64,000 bases of DNA from Parundibacterium terreum (lineage in GTDB: Bacteria; Pseudomonadota; Gammaproteobacteria; Burkholderiales; Burkholderiaceae_D), in NCBI RefSeq assembly GCF_014636315.1, contig NZ_BMED01000002.1, forward strand, positions 558,001 through 622,000, given 5' to 3'. Positions 8,767 through 18,170 of the stretch are shown here, one piece after another. Position 1 is the first letter of the stretch. Each line of letters starts with the position of its first letter. Under the pieces are notes generated by a model that searched no databases, was not told the origin of the DNA, and worked only from the letters and a program-made list of their open reading frames with translations. A program made the translations under genes and the position numbers.

Positions 8767-9474
8767 TCAGGATTTTTCGGCTAGACCAACGCGCATTCGA
8801 GTGCGCTCCAACGTTCTGCGTAAAATAGACTGGTCGTCGAGTGCAATAGGGGGCAGCGGGGTTGCAACGAGACGTGAAGCCAGTCTCTTTTCCACGCCCA
8901 GGCCTCGTAGAACAACTAATACCATCGCTTCGGGATAATCAGGCTTAGATCGCTCTTCTGCCAATGAATTGACTGCACCAAACATGGCACCGACAACAAG
9001 ATCAAAGGCAATTCTTCGAGTGCAAGAAAACTTCTCTTGCGCGATGCCCATTTCTATATCCCTTGCGAGAAAAGCAATGCCATGAAGTGATTTGCCTAGT
9101 GTCGGCCAGTGCAGGCGTGACAAAAACGCGCCGAGCAACGAATATTCTCGCACCGCATGTAGCAATAGGCGACAGCCGCAAGTAATTCGCACAACTGGAT
9201 CGTCGTGTAGCAGGACGACTGGATCAATCAAATTCAACAACTCATTACTAATTTCTTCGGCGACTGCTTCCAGCAACTCTTCATTCGTGCGGAAGTAGTT
9301 GTAAAACGAGCCGCGAGACATGCCGGCTAGTGAAATCACTTCGTCAATGACGGCCGCTTCGGGACCTTTATTTGCAAAAACAAGTAGAGCACTTTCCAAC
9401 AGACGAGCACGGGCTTTTTCTCGCCGTTGCGCACCTACTCGCGTCCTATGATTTTCTTGCGGCTCGATTTTCAT
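8767..9474 (-). CDS. TetR-family regulator, paralogue 1
   Basis: The N-terminal helix-turn-helix is typical of TetR (VIDEVISLAGMSRGSFYNYF, then TNEELLEAVAEE), with a ligand-binding C-terminal half. ATG 9474 is chosen because the protein then begins MKIEPQENHRTRVGAQRREKA, which aligns residue for residue with the divergent paralogue at 9861; upstream in-frame starts would add 22 residues absent from the paralogue. Length is 235 aa. A copy of the shared 31-bp dyad lies 52 bp upstream, so autoregulation is likely. Together with its paralogue it is the natural candidate to control the dioxygenase, RND, pqi and fadL operons that carry the same dyad. The ligand is unknown. Confidence 0.93.
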   Translation of the reverse strand: MKIEPQENHRTRVGAQRREKARARLLESALLVFANKGPEAAVIDEVISLAGMSRGSFYNYFRTNEELLEAVAEEISNELLNLIDPVVLLHDDPVVRITCGCRLLLHAVREYSLLGAFLSRLHWPTLGKSLHGIAFLARDIEMGIAQEKFSCTRRIAFDLVVGAMFGAVNSLAEERSKPDYPEAMVLVVLRGLGVEKRLASRLVATPLPPIALDDQSILRRTLERTRMRVGLAEKS

Positions 9475-9525
9475 TCGCTCGAATGGATGAATTGTGATGC
9501 CTTCATTATACGTTAAAACATCAAT

Positions 9526-9556
9526 TGACATCAACGTCATAATGATGATATTGGCA
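9526..9556. promoter_or_regulatory. 31-bp dyad operator, site C (tetR 1)
   Basis: The site reads TGACA-TCAA-CGTCA-TAA-TGATG-ATAT-TGGCA. The left half is exact and the right half carries two mismatches. It is about 52 bp upstream of the tetR 1 start at 9474. The 386-bp space between the two tetR genes holds this site and site D and is otherwise AT-rich with no gene. Confidence 0.65.
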
Positions 9557-9739
9557 GTTAGTAATGCAATCTCTATGCTGCGACACGTCAGACATATTTG
9601 CCTTTGGCACTACAAAGGCGGGTAATGAATCTCATATTTATAGGAATGTATACCCGTTCATAACAAGTTCATTGTCTTGATATGCTCACGGTTTTTCACT
9701 GTTTCCTCAGTTGATTTACGAGTTTCTGCTTTCTCTAAT

Positions 9740-9770
9740 TGACATATTCGTCAATTTGAATATCATGTCA
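9740..9770. promoter_or_regulatory. 31-bp dyad operator, site D (tetR 2)
   Basis: The site reads TGACA-TATT-CGTCA-ATT-TGAAT-ATCA-TGTCA, with three of four arms intact. It is 90 bp upstream of the plus-strand tetR 2 start. Sites C and D are 183 bp apart, one before each divergent tetR gene, so each regulator could control both genes. Confidence 0.68.
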
Positions 9771-9860
9771 TCTTTAGTTGCGGCACTGTATTTGCAATAG
9801 ACGATGAGTACTATGCAGCGATGCATTGCCAGTCGCTCGTTATGACCGCCAGAGTGGAAT

Positions 9861-10541
9861 ATGAAAGCTGAAGGAACACCAAATCATCGCAGCCGCGTGG
9901 CGGCGGAGCGTCGGGAAAAGACTCGCGCGAAGCTTTTACATAGCGCGTTGATTGTCTTTTCGCAGAAAGGGCCGCATGCGCTCATAGAGGATGTTATAGC
10001 GCATGCAGGTATGGCGCGCGGTTCCTTCTACAACTATTTTAAGACGAATGAGGAACTGTTGGTTGCCGTTGCATGTGAGGTCAACAATGAATTGCTTCGC
10101 GCCATCGATCCCGTCGTACAGTGCACTACGGAGCCAACTGAACGGATCGCCTGCGGAGCGCGTCTACTACTCCGTGCGGTGATTGAGTTTCCCCAATTCG
10201 GCTCATTTGTGTCCCGCTTACCAGTTCCGACGGCTAACAGTAGCTTGCTCGGGATACGCTTTCTGGCGCGTGATGTCGCGCTTGGTGTGGTGTCCGACCG
10301 ATTCATGCGTGTCCGAAAACGGGCAGCTGTCGATCTTGTGGCAGGAGTTGTTTTCAACGCCGCCTATTCTATGGCTAGGGAGATGTTGGAGCCTGATTAT
10401 CCTGATGCGATCGTGAAGGCCATGTTGCTGGGGTTGGGTGCGACTGAATCAGATGCGACCAGAATTATTGCTACGCCTCTGCCGAATCTTGTACTGCCTG
10501 CGACGTCAATCTTATTTCAAGCACAGAATATACAGATTTAG
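9861..10541 (+). CDS. TetR-family regulator, paralogue 2
   Basis: The 226-aa protein has the TetR helix-turn-helix in the first 65 residues (LIEDVIAHAGMARGSFYNYF, KTNEELLVAVACEV). It matches the divergent paralogue along most of its length, including the LLLRAV, FLARD and ATPLP segments, so the pair arose by duplication. The recognition helix (ARGSFYNYF versus SRGSFYNYF) is almost the same, so both probably bind the same DNA site; their C-terminal ligand-binding halves differ more. Operator D lies 90 bp upstream. The adjacent plus-strand RND operon, 333 bp on, also carries the operator. The ligand is unknown. Confidence 0.93.
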   Translation: MKAEGTPNHRSRVAAERREKTRAKLLHSALIVFSQKGPHALIEDVIAHAGMARGSFYNYFKTNEELLVAVACEVNNELLRAIDPVVQCTTEPTERIACGARLLLRAVIEFPQFGSFVSRLPVPTANSSLLGIRFLARDVALGVVSDRFMRVRKRAAVDLVAGVVFNAAYSMAREMLEPDYPDAIVKAMLLGLGATESDATRIIATPLPNLVLPATSILFQAQNIQI

Positions 10542-10707
10542 CCTCTACATACATTGCTTTCTGCACTAGGATCCCCCTTCCTCCTGACGACGTACCGTCG
10601 TATCTGCTCTCCAACATAACAAGTCACTAAAGCGCTTATTAGCATTTATTTATCGCCCGACGAGGTTGCTGAGATTAGCTTAAGTTGCAACAATAAATTT
10701 TTCAAAT

Positions 10708-10738
10708 TAAACGCATCGTCAACCTGACATTATTGTCG
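10708..10738. promoter_or_regulatory. 31-bp dyad operator, site E (RND efflux operon)
   Basis: The inner part is CGTCA-ACC-TGACA-TTAT-TGTCG; the outermost left arm (TAAAC) is degenerate. It lies 136 bp upstream of the adaptor start. The 333-bp gap between tetR 2 and the efflux operon also holds a short dyad ACGACG-TAC-CGTCGT near 10588-10602, of unknown meaning. Confidence 0.63.
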
Positions 10739-10874
10739 TTATGGTGTATATTACCGATACCTAACATGGCAGCGGGCCGGGAATGACTGGATTGTATGAC
10801 CAGTGGCATACCGCATGCGTCATGAGGATGTTGTCGGCATCGGCCGACAGTTGGACCCGACAGGAGGACGGAAA

Positions 10875-11987
10875 GTGGTTAAGTACAATCAATCGGCAAT
10901 TCTCACTATTATCGCGGCGCATATCCTTGCCGGATGCACCCCATCTCCAGCACCGGAGCATGAAGACGTGCGTCCAGTACGGACTCTTATCGCAGGTCGA
11001 ACCCTAGGTTCGGTCGGCGCAAATTATTCAGGCGAAATACGTGCTCGATACGAAAGTCAGCTTGGCTTTCGTACCGGAGGCAAGATTGTTGCGCGCCTGG
11101 TCGAAGTTGGAAGTCACGTAAAACGTGGCCAGCCGCTGCTACAGCTTGATCCCTCGCAGGAAATGTTGATGGTGAATGCCGCGAGCGCCGACACCGACGC
11201 GGCGCGCAGCCGCGTTGCCCAGTCACGAGTTGACGTACAGCGCGCCGAACAATTACTAGCGAAAAATTTCGCTTCACAGGCAGAGCTTGATCATCAGCAT
11301 TTGGCGCTTGATCAAGCCGAGGCCCAGCTACGCTCAGCACTCGCACGTCAACAAATGAACGCGAATTTGCGCGGCTTTACAACCTTGGTCGCCGATCGTG
11401 ACGGTGTCGTGAGCGCTATCAACGCCGAAGCTGGCTCGGTGGTCGCTGCAGGCCAGCCGGTCGCTATCGTAGATGCTGACGGAGAACGAGAAGTAACGAT
11501 AAGCATTCCCGAGTCACGTGTGGACGAACTACGCAAAGCAAAATCCTTGCAGATCTCAGTCTGGGCGCATCCTGGCAAGCTTTGGAACGGCACTCTACGT
11601 GAACTGGCTCCAGCAACGGATAGCGTGACGCGCACTTATTCGGCCCGCATTACGATCGAGCAGCCCGATCCTGTTCTACTGCGGCTGGGTATGACCGCAT
11701 CGGTATTCGCTCCCGACGTGGAAGGTAGCGGCGCGATCCGCTTGCCGCTAACAGCGATTGCCGATCACGACGGTGAGCGCCAGGTATGGATTGTCGATCC
11801 GAAGACCAAACGTGTTGTACGTCGCAGTGTCCAATTAGGCGCTGCTCAGAACGACAGTGTTCTGGTAGTCGCCGGGCTGGCAGCTGGTGAGACTGTTGTA
11901 ACTGCCGGCGTGCATCAGCTGCATGCGAATCAGCAAGTCAAACTGGCTGATTCGACACCTTCCCCTGCTTCAGGGAGCGCAAAATGA
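10875..11987 (+). CDS. RND efflux periplasmic adaptor (membrane-fusion lipoprotein)
   Basis: The chosen start is GTG 10875 because a perfect AGGAGG lies seven bases before it and it directly opens a lipoprotein signal ending in LAGC (Cys21). The in-frame GTG at 10803 would place 24 odd residues before the signal. The mature part has the biotinyl-lipoyl halves (FRTGGKIVARLVEVGSHVKRGQPLLQLD and later DGVVSAINAEAGSVVAAGQPV), an alpha-hairpin between them and a beta-barrel domain, about 370 aa in all. It bridges the inner-membrane pump and outer-membrane channel encoded next. It overlaps the pump gene by 4 bp (ATGA). Operator E upstream suggests TetR control. Confidence 0.93.
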   Translation: MVKYNQSAILTIIAAHILAGCTPSPAPEHEDVRPVRTLIAGRTLGSVGANYSGEIRARYESQLGFRTGGKIVARLVEVGSHVKRGQPLLQLDPSQEMLMVNAASADTDAARSRVAQSRVDVQRAEQLLAKNFASQAELDHQHLALDQAEAQLRSALARQQMNANLRGFTTLVADRDGVVSAINAEAGSVVAAGQPVAIVDADGEREVTISIPESRVDELRKAKSLQISVWAHPGKLWNGTLRELAPATDSVTRTYSARITIEQPDPVLLRLGMTASVFAPDVEGSGAIRLPLTAIADHDGERQVWIVDPKTKRVVRRSVQLGAAQNDSVLVVAGLAAGETVVTAGVHQLHANQQVKLADSTPSPASGSAK

Positions 11988-14900
11988 GCCGCGTCAATCT
12001 CTCAGAATGGGCGCTGAAGCATCAACAGATGATTGCCTTCCTGCTGCTTCTGCTATCAGTGGCGGGGGCGCTGGCGTATGGCAGCCTTGGCCAGAAGGAA
12101 GATCCTGACTTTACGATAAAGACTATGGTCGTACAGGCCTATTGGCCCGGCAGCTCCGCGCAGCAAATGGCCGATCAAGTGACCGACAAGCTGGAACGCG
12201 CTCTGCAAGGGGTAGCCGAGATCGACTACATGTCTACCTACGTCAAGCCTGGTGAGACTCAGATTAAAGTTAATCTACGTGAAGAGGTGTCGCCCCGTGC
12301 CGTGCCGGACGTATGGTACCAAGTGCGCAAAAAGATCGGTGATATAAAACCCACTTTGCCGCAAGGAGTGCAAGGACCGCTCTTCAATGACGAGTTCGGC
12401 GATACCTTTGGCAATCTATATGCGATCACCGGCGATGGATTCAGCTATGCCGACCTGCGTAAAATCGCAGATGACGCACGTAGTGAATTTTTACGAGTGG
12501 GCGACGTCAATAAGGTCGATCTGATTGGTAAGCAGGAGGAGAAAATCTATGTAGAGATGTCCACCGCCAAGCTGGCTTCACTTGGCCTCGACCCTGCACT
12601 GATTGCGTCGACGCTGGCTCAGGCCAATGCGGTAGCTGCTGCCGGAACTGTACAGACCTCGGCTGAGCAAGTGCGGCTGACTGTCAGCGGCGAATTCGAT
12701 ACCGTCGAGGGAATACGAGCGATCGGTATTCGCGCCGGCCAACGTACTTTCCGTCTGGGGGATATCGCCGACGTACGGCGCGGATTTGTCGAACCGGCCG
12801 TTTCGCGGATGCGCTTTAATGGTAACGAAGCAATTGGACTCGCGGTGAGCATGCGCAAGGGGGGCGACGTCATTCGTCTTGGAAGCAAGCTGGATGAGAC
12901 CGTCCATCGAATCAAGGCTAACCTTCCTGTAGGCGTACAAATACATGCAGTCAGCGACCAGCCACGCGTTGTAGAGCATTCGGTCCACGAATTCAAGAAG
13001 AGTTTGACGGAGGCGGTACTGATTGTGCTTGCGGTAAGCTTCTTTTCATTGGGTCTGCGTACTGGCTTGGTAGTAGCGCTTTGTATTCCACTGGTGCTGG
13101 CCATGACTTTCTTGGTCATGTTTCTGCTTGGCATCGACCTGCAACGTATCTCTCTGGGTGCGCTGATCATCGCCCTCGGACTACTTGTCGATGACGCCAT
13201 CATTGCCGTAGAAATGATGGCCCTGAAGCTTGAACAAGGGTGGGACAAATTTCGTGCCGCGACATACGCCTACACTGCCACAGCCTTCCCTATGTTGACC
13301 GGGACGCTGATCACGGCAGTCGGATTTCTCCCAGTCGGATTTGCAAAGTCGGGTACCGGCGAATATGTATACTCCCTGTTCCAAGTAGTGGGTATCTCGC
13401 TTCTGCTGTCATGGATAGTTGCTGTGCTTTTCACCCCCTATATCGGTTTCAAGCTGCTGAAGGAACACGCCCACGCCTCACACGACGAAGACGCAGTATA
13501 CCAGCGTGGTTTCTACTCAAAATTTCGAAAGTTTGTGGACTTCTGCCTGGTACGTCGCAATTGGGTAATCGGTTTTACACTGGTGATCTTTGCTGCATCT
13601 TTGGTACTGTTCAAGGCCGTTCCACAACAGTTTTTCCCTGCCTCGGACCGCGCTGAGCTAATGGTGGACCTCTGGATGCCGAAGGCGACAACCTTCGAGG
13701 CCAGCCAACGTGAGGTTCAAGAACTCGAGACACTCCTCAAAGGTGACGCAGACATTGCTGCGGTGACCAGTTTCGTAGGCAATGGAGCTCCTCGTTTTTA
13801 TCTTCCGCTGGATGCACAGACGCCGAACATCAATCTGGGCGAGATGATGGTAATGACCAAAGGTGGCGAGGCGCGCGAGCGTGTCGTGGCGAAGATACAG
13901 AACATATTTGAAAATCGTCTTCCAAATGTGCGGGGCCGCGTCAATCGTCTGGAAAACGGACCACCGGTTGGCTACCCAGTTCAATTTCGAGTGTACGGCA
14001 ACGATAATGCCAAGGTGCGTGCGATCGGCGAGCGAGTTGCCACAATTATGCGCGCCAACTCGTTTGTTAGGAACGTCAACAAGGACTGGGGCGAAGGTGT
14101 GAAACGCATGCGAGTTGACGTGGACCAGGATAAGGCGCGTGCTCTAGGCATCAGTTCTTATCAGATCAAGACCGCACTTGAGGCTTCGCTGTCTGGAACT
14201 CCGATCACGCAATACCGCGAGGAAGACCAAAACATTGACGTGGTTGCCCGCCTCATCGACGCAGAGCGCACAGATCTCAATAATCTCAAAGACGCGAAGA
14301 TATATCTGCGTGACGGCAAGTTTGTGCCAGTCTCACAAGTGGCCAGACTCACCCTGGACACAGAGGATAGCGAAATATGGCGGCGCAACCGAATCCCTAC
14401 TCTGACGGTACGGGCCGACATCTCAGGCGCCCAAGCACCCGACGTTACGGCGGCGTTGCAGCCGAAGATGGACGCGCTGGCAAAGGAACTACCGATGGGT
14501 TACGGCATTGATGTCGGCGGTGCGGCTGAATCAAGCGAGAAGGCCCAGCATTCGGTATTCGCGGTGATGCCGGCGACTATCATCGGTGTTTTGATACTGC
14601 TGATGATCCAGCTGCAGGATATGAAAAAGATGGGCCTGGTGCTGTTGACAGCTCCCCTGGGTCTGATCGGTGTCAGCGCGATCTTGGCGGCGTTCCAAAT
14701 CCCGTTCGGCTTCGTGGCCATGCTGGGTGTGATTGCATTGGCCGGCATGATCATCCGAAACTCTGTAATTCTGGTGGTACAGATAGACCAGGAAGTCGCG
14801 AACGGCATGCCGTTGTGGACAGCGATTGTGGAATCAGCCGTGCGCCGTCTACGCCCCATCGGGCTAACTGCGCTTGCCGCGATCCTGGCGATGATACCGC

Positions 14901-15037
14901 TGACAGAGTCGGTATTCTGGGGCCCGATGGCATGGGCCATCATGGGCGGTCTGGCGGTAGCGACTTTGCTCACGCTGATCTTTCTGCCGGCTCTGTATGC
15001 GGCCTGTTATCGGGCCCAGCGCCCAGACGTGGCCTGA
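11984..15037 (+). CDS. RND-family inner-membrane efflux pump (HAE1/AcrB type)
   Basis: The protein is 1017 aa, normal for the family, with TM1 near residues 13-33, a large periplasmic porter domain (YWPGSSAQQMADQVTDKLE), a TM2-6 block, a second porter domain and TM8-12. The proton-relay aspartate pair is in TM4 (ALGLLVDDAIIAVEMM), and TM6 contains the usual hydrophobic run. A second pair-like region (GVIALAGMIIRNSVILV) is in TM10-11. It drives proton-coupled export of hydrophobic compounds from the periplasm or membrane. It shares an operon with the adaptor upstream (4-bp overlap) and the TolC-like channel 28 bp downstream, making a complete tripartite pump. The substrate may be the compound sensed by the TetR pair. 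Confidence 0.96.
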   Translation: MSRVNLSEWALKHQQMIAFLLLLLSVAGALAYGSLGQKEDPDFTIKTMVVQAYWPGSSAQQMADQVTDKLERALQGVAEIDYMSTYVKPGETQIKVNLREEVSPRAVPDVWYQVRKKIGDIKPTLPQGVQGPLFNDEFGDTFGNLYAITGDGFSYADLRKIADDARSEFLRVGDVNKVDLIGKQEEKIYVEMSTAKLASLGLDPALIASTLAQANAVAAAGTVQTSAEQVRLTVSGEFDTVEGIRAIGIRAGQRTFRLGDIADVRRGFVEPAVSRMRFNGNEAIGLAVSMRKGGDVIRLGSKLDETVHRIKANLPVGVQIHAVSDQPRVVEHSVHEFKKSLTEAVLIVLAVSFFSLGLRTGLVVALCIPLVLAMTFLVMFLLGIDLQRISLGALIIALGLLVDDAIIAVEMMALKLEQGWDKFRAATYAYTATAFPMLTGTLITAVGFLPVGFAKSGTGEYVYSLFQVVGISLLLSWIVAVLFTPYIGFKLLKEHAHASHDEDAVYQRGFYSKFRKFVDFCLVRRNWVIGFTLVIFAASLVLFKAVPQQFFPASDRAELMVDLWMPKATTFEASQREVQELETLLKGDADIAAVTSFVGNGAPRFYLPLDAQTPNINLGEMMVMTKGGEARERVVAKIQNIFENRLPNVRGRVNRLENGPPVGYPVQFRVYGNDNAKVRAIGERVATIMRANSFVRNVNKDWGEGVKRMRVDVDQDKARALGISSYQIKTALEASLSGTPITQYREEDQNIDVVARLIDAERTDLNNLKDAKIYLRDGKFVPVSQVARLTLDTEDSEIWRRNRIPTLTVRADISGAQAPDVTAALQPKMDALAKELPMGYGIDVGGAAESSEKAQHSVFAVMPATIIGVLILLMIQLQDMKKMGLVLLTAPLGLIGVSAILAAFQIPFGFVAMLGVIALAGMIIRNSVILVVQIDQEVANGMPLWTAIVESAVRRLRPIGLTALAAILAMIPLTESVFWGPMAWAIMGGLAVATLLTLIFLPALYAACYRAQRPDVA

Positions 15038-15065
15038 TCACCTATCCAAGACAAGAGATATTCCG

Positions 15066-16430
15066 ATGAAAAAGTTACCTAATATTCCTCTCTATGTGAC
15101 CAAGACTGGTTTATGCATTTTGCTTAGCCTGAACCTCACCCATGCGAGTGCCATCGACTTAGTTACGGCCTATCAACAGGCCTTACAGTTCGATCCGTCA
15201 AGTCTGGCCGACAATGAAGCGCTTACTGCTGGCCGTGAAAAGGCCGTGCAGGGCGATGCGTTGTTACGTCCGCGTATCAACCTTCAGGCGGACGTAAGCC
15301 GAATCCACGATCGGCTGACATCTGACGTTCCGCCGGCTGTTTCTACGCTCGTCCCCTCACAGAGTACCGGTACGGCACGGCAGGCAACGGTGCAGTTCGT
15401 ACAACCACTGTATGACTTGGGGGCTAAGGCGAACCGGCAGCAAATGCGAGAGCAATCAGCTTTGGCGCAATTCCAGTTCGACGCCTCGCGCCAGGACCTC
15501 GTTCTGCATGTGGCCGAGGCCTATTTCGGCGTAGTAGTGGCGGACGAGACGCTCCGTGTAGTGCAAGCTGAACAGGCTGCGCTGCGCCATCAGCGAGATC
15601 GCGCGAAGGCGCGATTCGACATCGGACAGGGTAAGATCACCGATGTGCAAGAAGCGCAAGCCCGACTGGATGGTGTCGATGCGCGTGCAGTATCGGTGCA
15701 ATCTGTGTTGGAGCTACGACAAACACAGTTCCGCGAGCTGATCGGTGCACCGCCAGACCAACTTGCGAAGCTGTCTTCGTCCGCTCCACGCCGTCCGGAA
15801 CCAGAGGATCTGCTCACCTGGCAGACCCGGGCGGAAGATCAAAGCATGCTCGTTAAGAGCCGCCGTTCCGAGCTGGATATTGCCAAGGCCGAAATTGACA
15901 AATACCGTCTTGCTGGACGTCCAACAGTGGATTTGGTAGCCAGTTACGGCGCCAAAGGACAAAGCGGCAGCCTGTCCCCGTTGGTCGCACCTAGCGGAGA
16001 CCGAACAGCAACCGTGGGATTGCAATTAAATATACCCTTGTATTCCGGCGGCAGCCTGGATTCGCGCCAGCGTGAGTCTATCGCCAAACGCTTTAAAGCA
16101 GAGCACGATCTGGATGCCGCACGTCGAGATGTACGAATTAAAGTGCAAGATGGATTCCTTGCCATGACCACCGGAGTCTCCCGTATCGCTGCTTTGGAGC
16201 AGGCCCTGGTGTCGGCACGCAGCGCGCTTGAGGCAACCGTACTTGGCCGCGACGTCGGCACGCGTACGCAGCTGGATGTTCTGGATGCGCAACAGAGGTT
16301 ATTTACAGCGGAACTTGATCTTGTTCAGGCGCGTGTCGACTACCTTCTAGGTCGACTCCGCCTGGCAGGTGCAGCCGGCGAGTTGAGCGAGGACAGCCTG
16401 CGCGCACTTAGTGCCTGGCTAAGCTCGTAA
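15066..16430 (+). CDS. TolC-family outer-membrane efflux channel
   Basis: ATG 15066 is preferred: AAGAGAT lies upstream and the product then begins MKKLPNIPLYVTK, a normal signal peptide ending near HASA. The mature part (about 430 aa) shows the repeated OEP pattern: AIDLVTAYQQALQFDPSSLADNEAL at the start, then VAEAYFGVVVADETLRVV, and the second repeat ending YLLGRLRLAGAAGELSEDSL. These form the alpha-helical tunnel and beta-barrel of type I and RND exporters. It completes the tripartite pump encoded upstream. No clear rho-independent terminator was seen after it. Confidence 0.95.
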   Translation: MKKLPNIPLYVTKTGLCILLSLNLTHASAIDLVTAYQQALQFDPSSLADNEALTAGREKAVQGDALLRPRINLQADVSRIHDRLTSDVPPAVSTLVPSQSTGTARQATVQFVQPLYDLGAKANRQQMREQSALAQFQFDASRQDLVLHVAEAYFGVVVADETLRVVQAEQAALRHQRDRAKARFDIGQGKITDVQEAQARLDGVDARAVSVQSVLELRQTQFRELIGAPPDQLAKLSSSAPRRPEPEDLLTWQTRAEDQSMLVKSRRSELDIAKAEIDKYRLAGRPTVDLVASYGAKGQSGSLSPLVAPSGDRTATVGLQLNIPLYSGGSLDSRQRESIAKRFKAEHDLDAARRDVRIKVQDGFLAMTTGVSRIAALEQALVSARSALEATVLGRDVGTRTQLDVLDAQQRLFTAELDLVQARVDYLLGRLRLAGAAGELSEDSLRALSAWLSS

Positions 16431-16463
16431 AGCGACGGCAAAGAGTACGTGTAGCTATAGACA

Positions 16464-16961
16464 TTGGACACCGCAGATGACACGCAGCTTTGCCTGCGAC
16501 CTCATCTGCCGGTGGGTGTTACATTTGACCAGATCCCCGACGGCAAGAGGATGCTGGCCAACGTTCCCGCAAGATCAAAAAGGATCTCCAATATTATGGT
16601 TGCAGGCATCCTCAGTGCGATGGCCCAATCCAGGCTCAACATAGCCAGTGCCAGGCAGCTTACCAAACTAGTCACCTATCAACAAACTATCAAGCAGGTC
16701 CATATGAACTGGAAAAATTTTTGGCCGGACAAAAAGGCATTTGCCAATAGATTTGGAGTCGATTTTAACGCCCCAAAATTAAAGTGTATCAGAGATATTG
16801 AGTGTTCAACTCCTGGGGTTACGGCCAGGGTGGTAGAGTTCGATCGTAATTTTCAGTCTGTACCATACGTGGAATCTAGATCCACAAAAGCGATCAGAGC
16901 GTATGAGAGTTTTGTTGGCGCCGAGGCGATTCTCATGGTCAACTTAATAATTCGTCGTTAG
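16464..16961 (+). CDS. Hypothetical protein after the RND operon
   Basis: I do not recognise this gene. The full open frame starts with TTG 16464 (165 aa). A more credible start is ATG 16596, preceded at some distance by AAGGA, giving 122 aa beginning MVAGILSAMAQS. The product is basic, with no clear signal peptide or motif, and lies 33 bp after the channel gene on the same strand. The region between 16962 and 17096 holds a 27-codon frame (17008-17088) with a good AAGGGG site but no recognisable product. Whether any of these is expressed is uncertain. Confidence 0.35.
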   Translation: MDTADDTQLCLRPHLPVGVTFDQIPDGKRMLANVPARSKRISNIMVAGILSAMAQSRLNIASARQLTKLVTYQQTIKQVHMNWKNFWPDKKAFANRFGVDFNAPKLKCIRDIECSTPGVTARVVEFDRNFQSVPYVESRSTKAIRAYESFVGAEAILMVNLIIRR

Positions 16962-17096
16962 TACACAGGCATGCGGCGAGCGCTCTTTGAATTTGACAAG
17001 GGGTCGAATGAAACAGGTCGACCTCTTTACCGGTGTAGGAGAATCCATCGGAGCCACGCAGTGTCACTGCCTGGATAATGAACCTTGAAGATCATC

Positions 17097-18098
17097 CTAC
17101 ACAAAATTTGACGTTAGCTCAGTCATCCAACGCAGCAATTGGTTGCCCGGACCGCCTTCTGAAGCCGATCCTCCCCCTGCAGACTCAGACAAAAAAAGCC
17201 CAACAGAAGTAGGTTGCCGCATTTTATCAATTTCTGCCCTCAGTGCCACCACGGTCTCCTGCGATTGCGAACCAGCGATCTTCGCATCACCTAGCTCACT
17301 CAGCAATTTTTCCATCGCCACGAGTGTCTGTTCTTTTTCGCGGGTAGCCTGAATCAATTGATTGTCAAGTCCGTCCAGGTGCGTCGTCAGTCCGCGCACA
17401 AAGCCGCCCATTTCATCTGCGCTGCCGGCCATGCGGTTGAAGATAGCCAGGAAGTAACCGACAAGGGCATTCTCGGAGAAGTTGGGATACCGGATGCGAT
17501 GGTCAATCTCGCTCCATCCCTCTTCAAATATCGTCCGGACTTGAACTTCAGTTAACACTTTGCGGTGGAATGCCTGACTTTCGCATACATAGTGAATCGA
17601 ACGATATCCAGCGGGATGGCGCTTTACATTGAATCCTTTTTCCGCGAAATGCTTTTCAAGTCCCTCGGTATCTCCCAGCCTGGTGTAGGCGATGGGCGTT
17701 TCGGTTAAAGGCCATTTCGTTCTAAGCATTCCGTCTATCGCAAAACAGTCGTCCTTGAATAGGTGTAGCGCACGAAGTCCGACAAGATCAGTGATAACTT
17801 GATGGTAGTTATCCAACGTCAGGGCAAGATACTTTTCCGATCCTTCGCACCGCTTGCGTACGATTTTCTCCAGCAGGTGGTCGGTATTTTTTACTCGCCA
17901 CCTGACTGAGTGGACACTGTCGAAATTTTGAATGGCCTTCGCAAACAGTTCTGCCGATTGTAACAACTGATCTCTGTGTGATTCATGGTCGGTACCAATC
18001 GCAGCAAGTTCATCCCATTTGCATGTGCTTGCCTCCCATGTCTCGTTCGATATCCGGTTCTTTTCCAAGAACTCTTTTAGGGTCATGCTCATCGTCAT
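17097..18098 (-). CDS. Small RelA/SpoT-domain (alarmone synthetase-like) protein
   Basis: The protein contains a RelA/SpoT nucleotidyltransferase domain: RVKNTDHLLEKIVRK, DLVGLRALHLF, GYRSIHYV and EVQVRTIFEEGWSEIDH. It has no HD hydrolase, TGS or ACT domains, so it is a single-domain synthetase-like protein. A C-terminal predicted coiled coil (about 225-295) follows. ATG 18098 is preferred because AGGAA lies upstream and the next in-frame start adds 19 odd residues; length is then 333 aa. It may make (p)ppGpp or a related alarmone, or act as a toxic nucleotide transferase; sequence alone cannot decide. It is 72 bp downstream of the AI-2E-type transporter gene on the same strand and may share a transcript with it. 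Confidence 0.85.
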   Translation of the reverse strand: MTMSMTLKEFLEKNRISNETWEASTCKWDELAAIGTDHESHRDQLLQSAELFAKAIQNFDSVHSVRWRVKNTDHLLEKIVRKRCEGSEKYLALTLDNYHQVITDLVGLRALHLFKDDCFAIDGMLRTKWPLTETPIAYTRLGDTEGLEKHFAEKGFNVKRHPAGYRSIHYVCESQAFHRKVLTEVQVRTIFEEGWSEIDHRIRYPNFSENALVGYFLAIFNRMAGSADEMGGFVRGLTTHLDGLDNQLIQATREKEQTLVAMEKLLSELGDAKIAGSQSQETVVALRAEIDKMRQPTSVGLFLSESAGGGSASEGGPGNQLLRWMTELTSNFV

Positions 18099-18170
18099 AC
18101 AGTTATTTCCTGTTGCTTGGGGATATTCATTAGATTGAGATGCCGGCGCAATCATGCAGAAAGCACCGCA

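Noticed and set aside
17008..17088. 27-codon frame with a good AAGGGG site
   Set aside because: Too short to judge, no recognisable product, and no operator or transcript evidence; kept only as a note.
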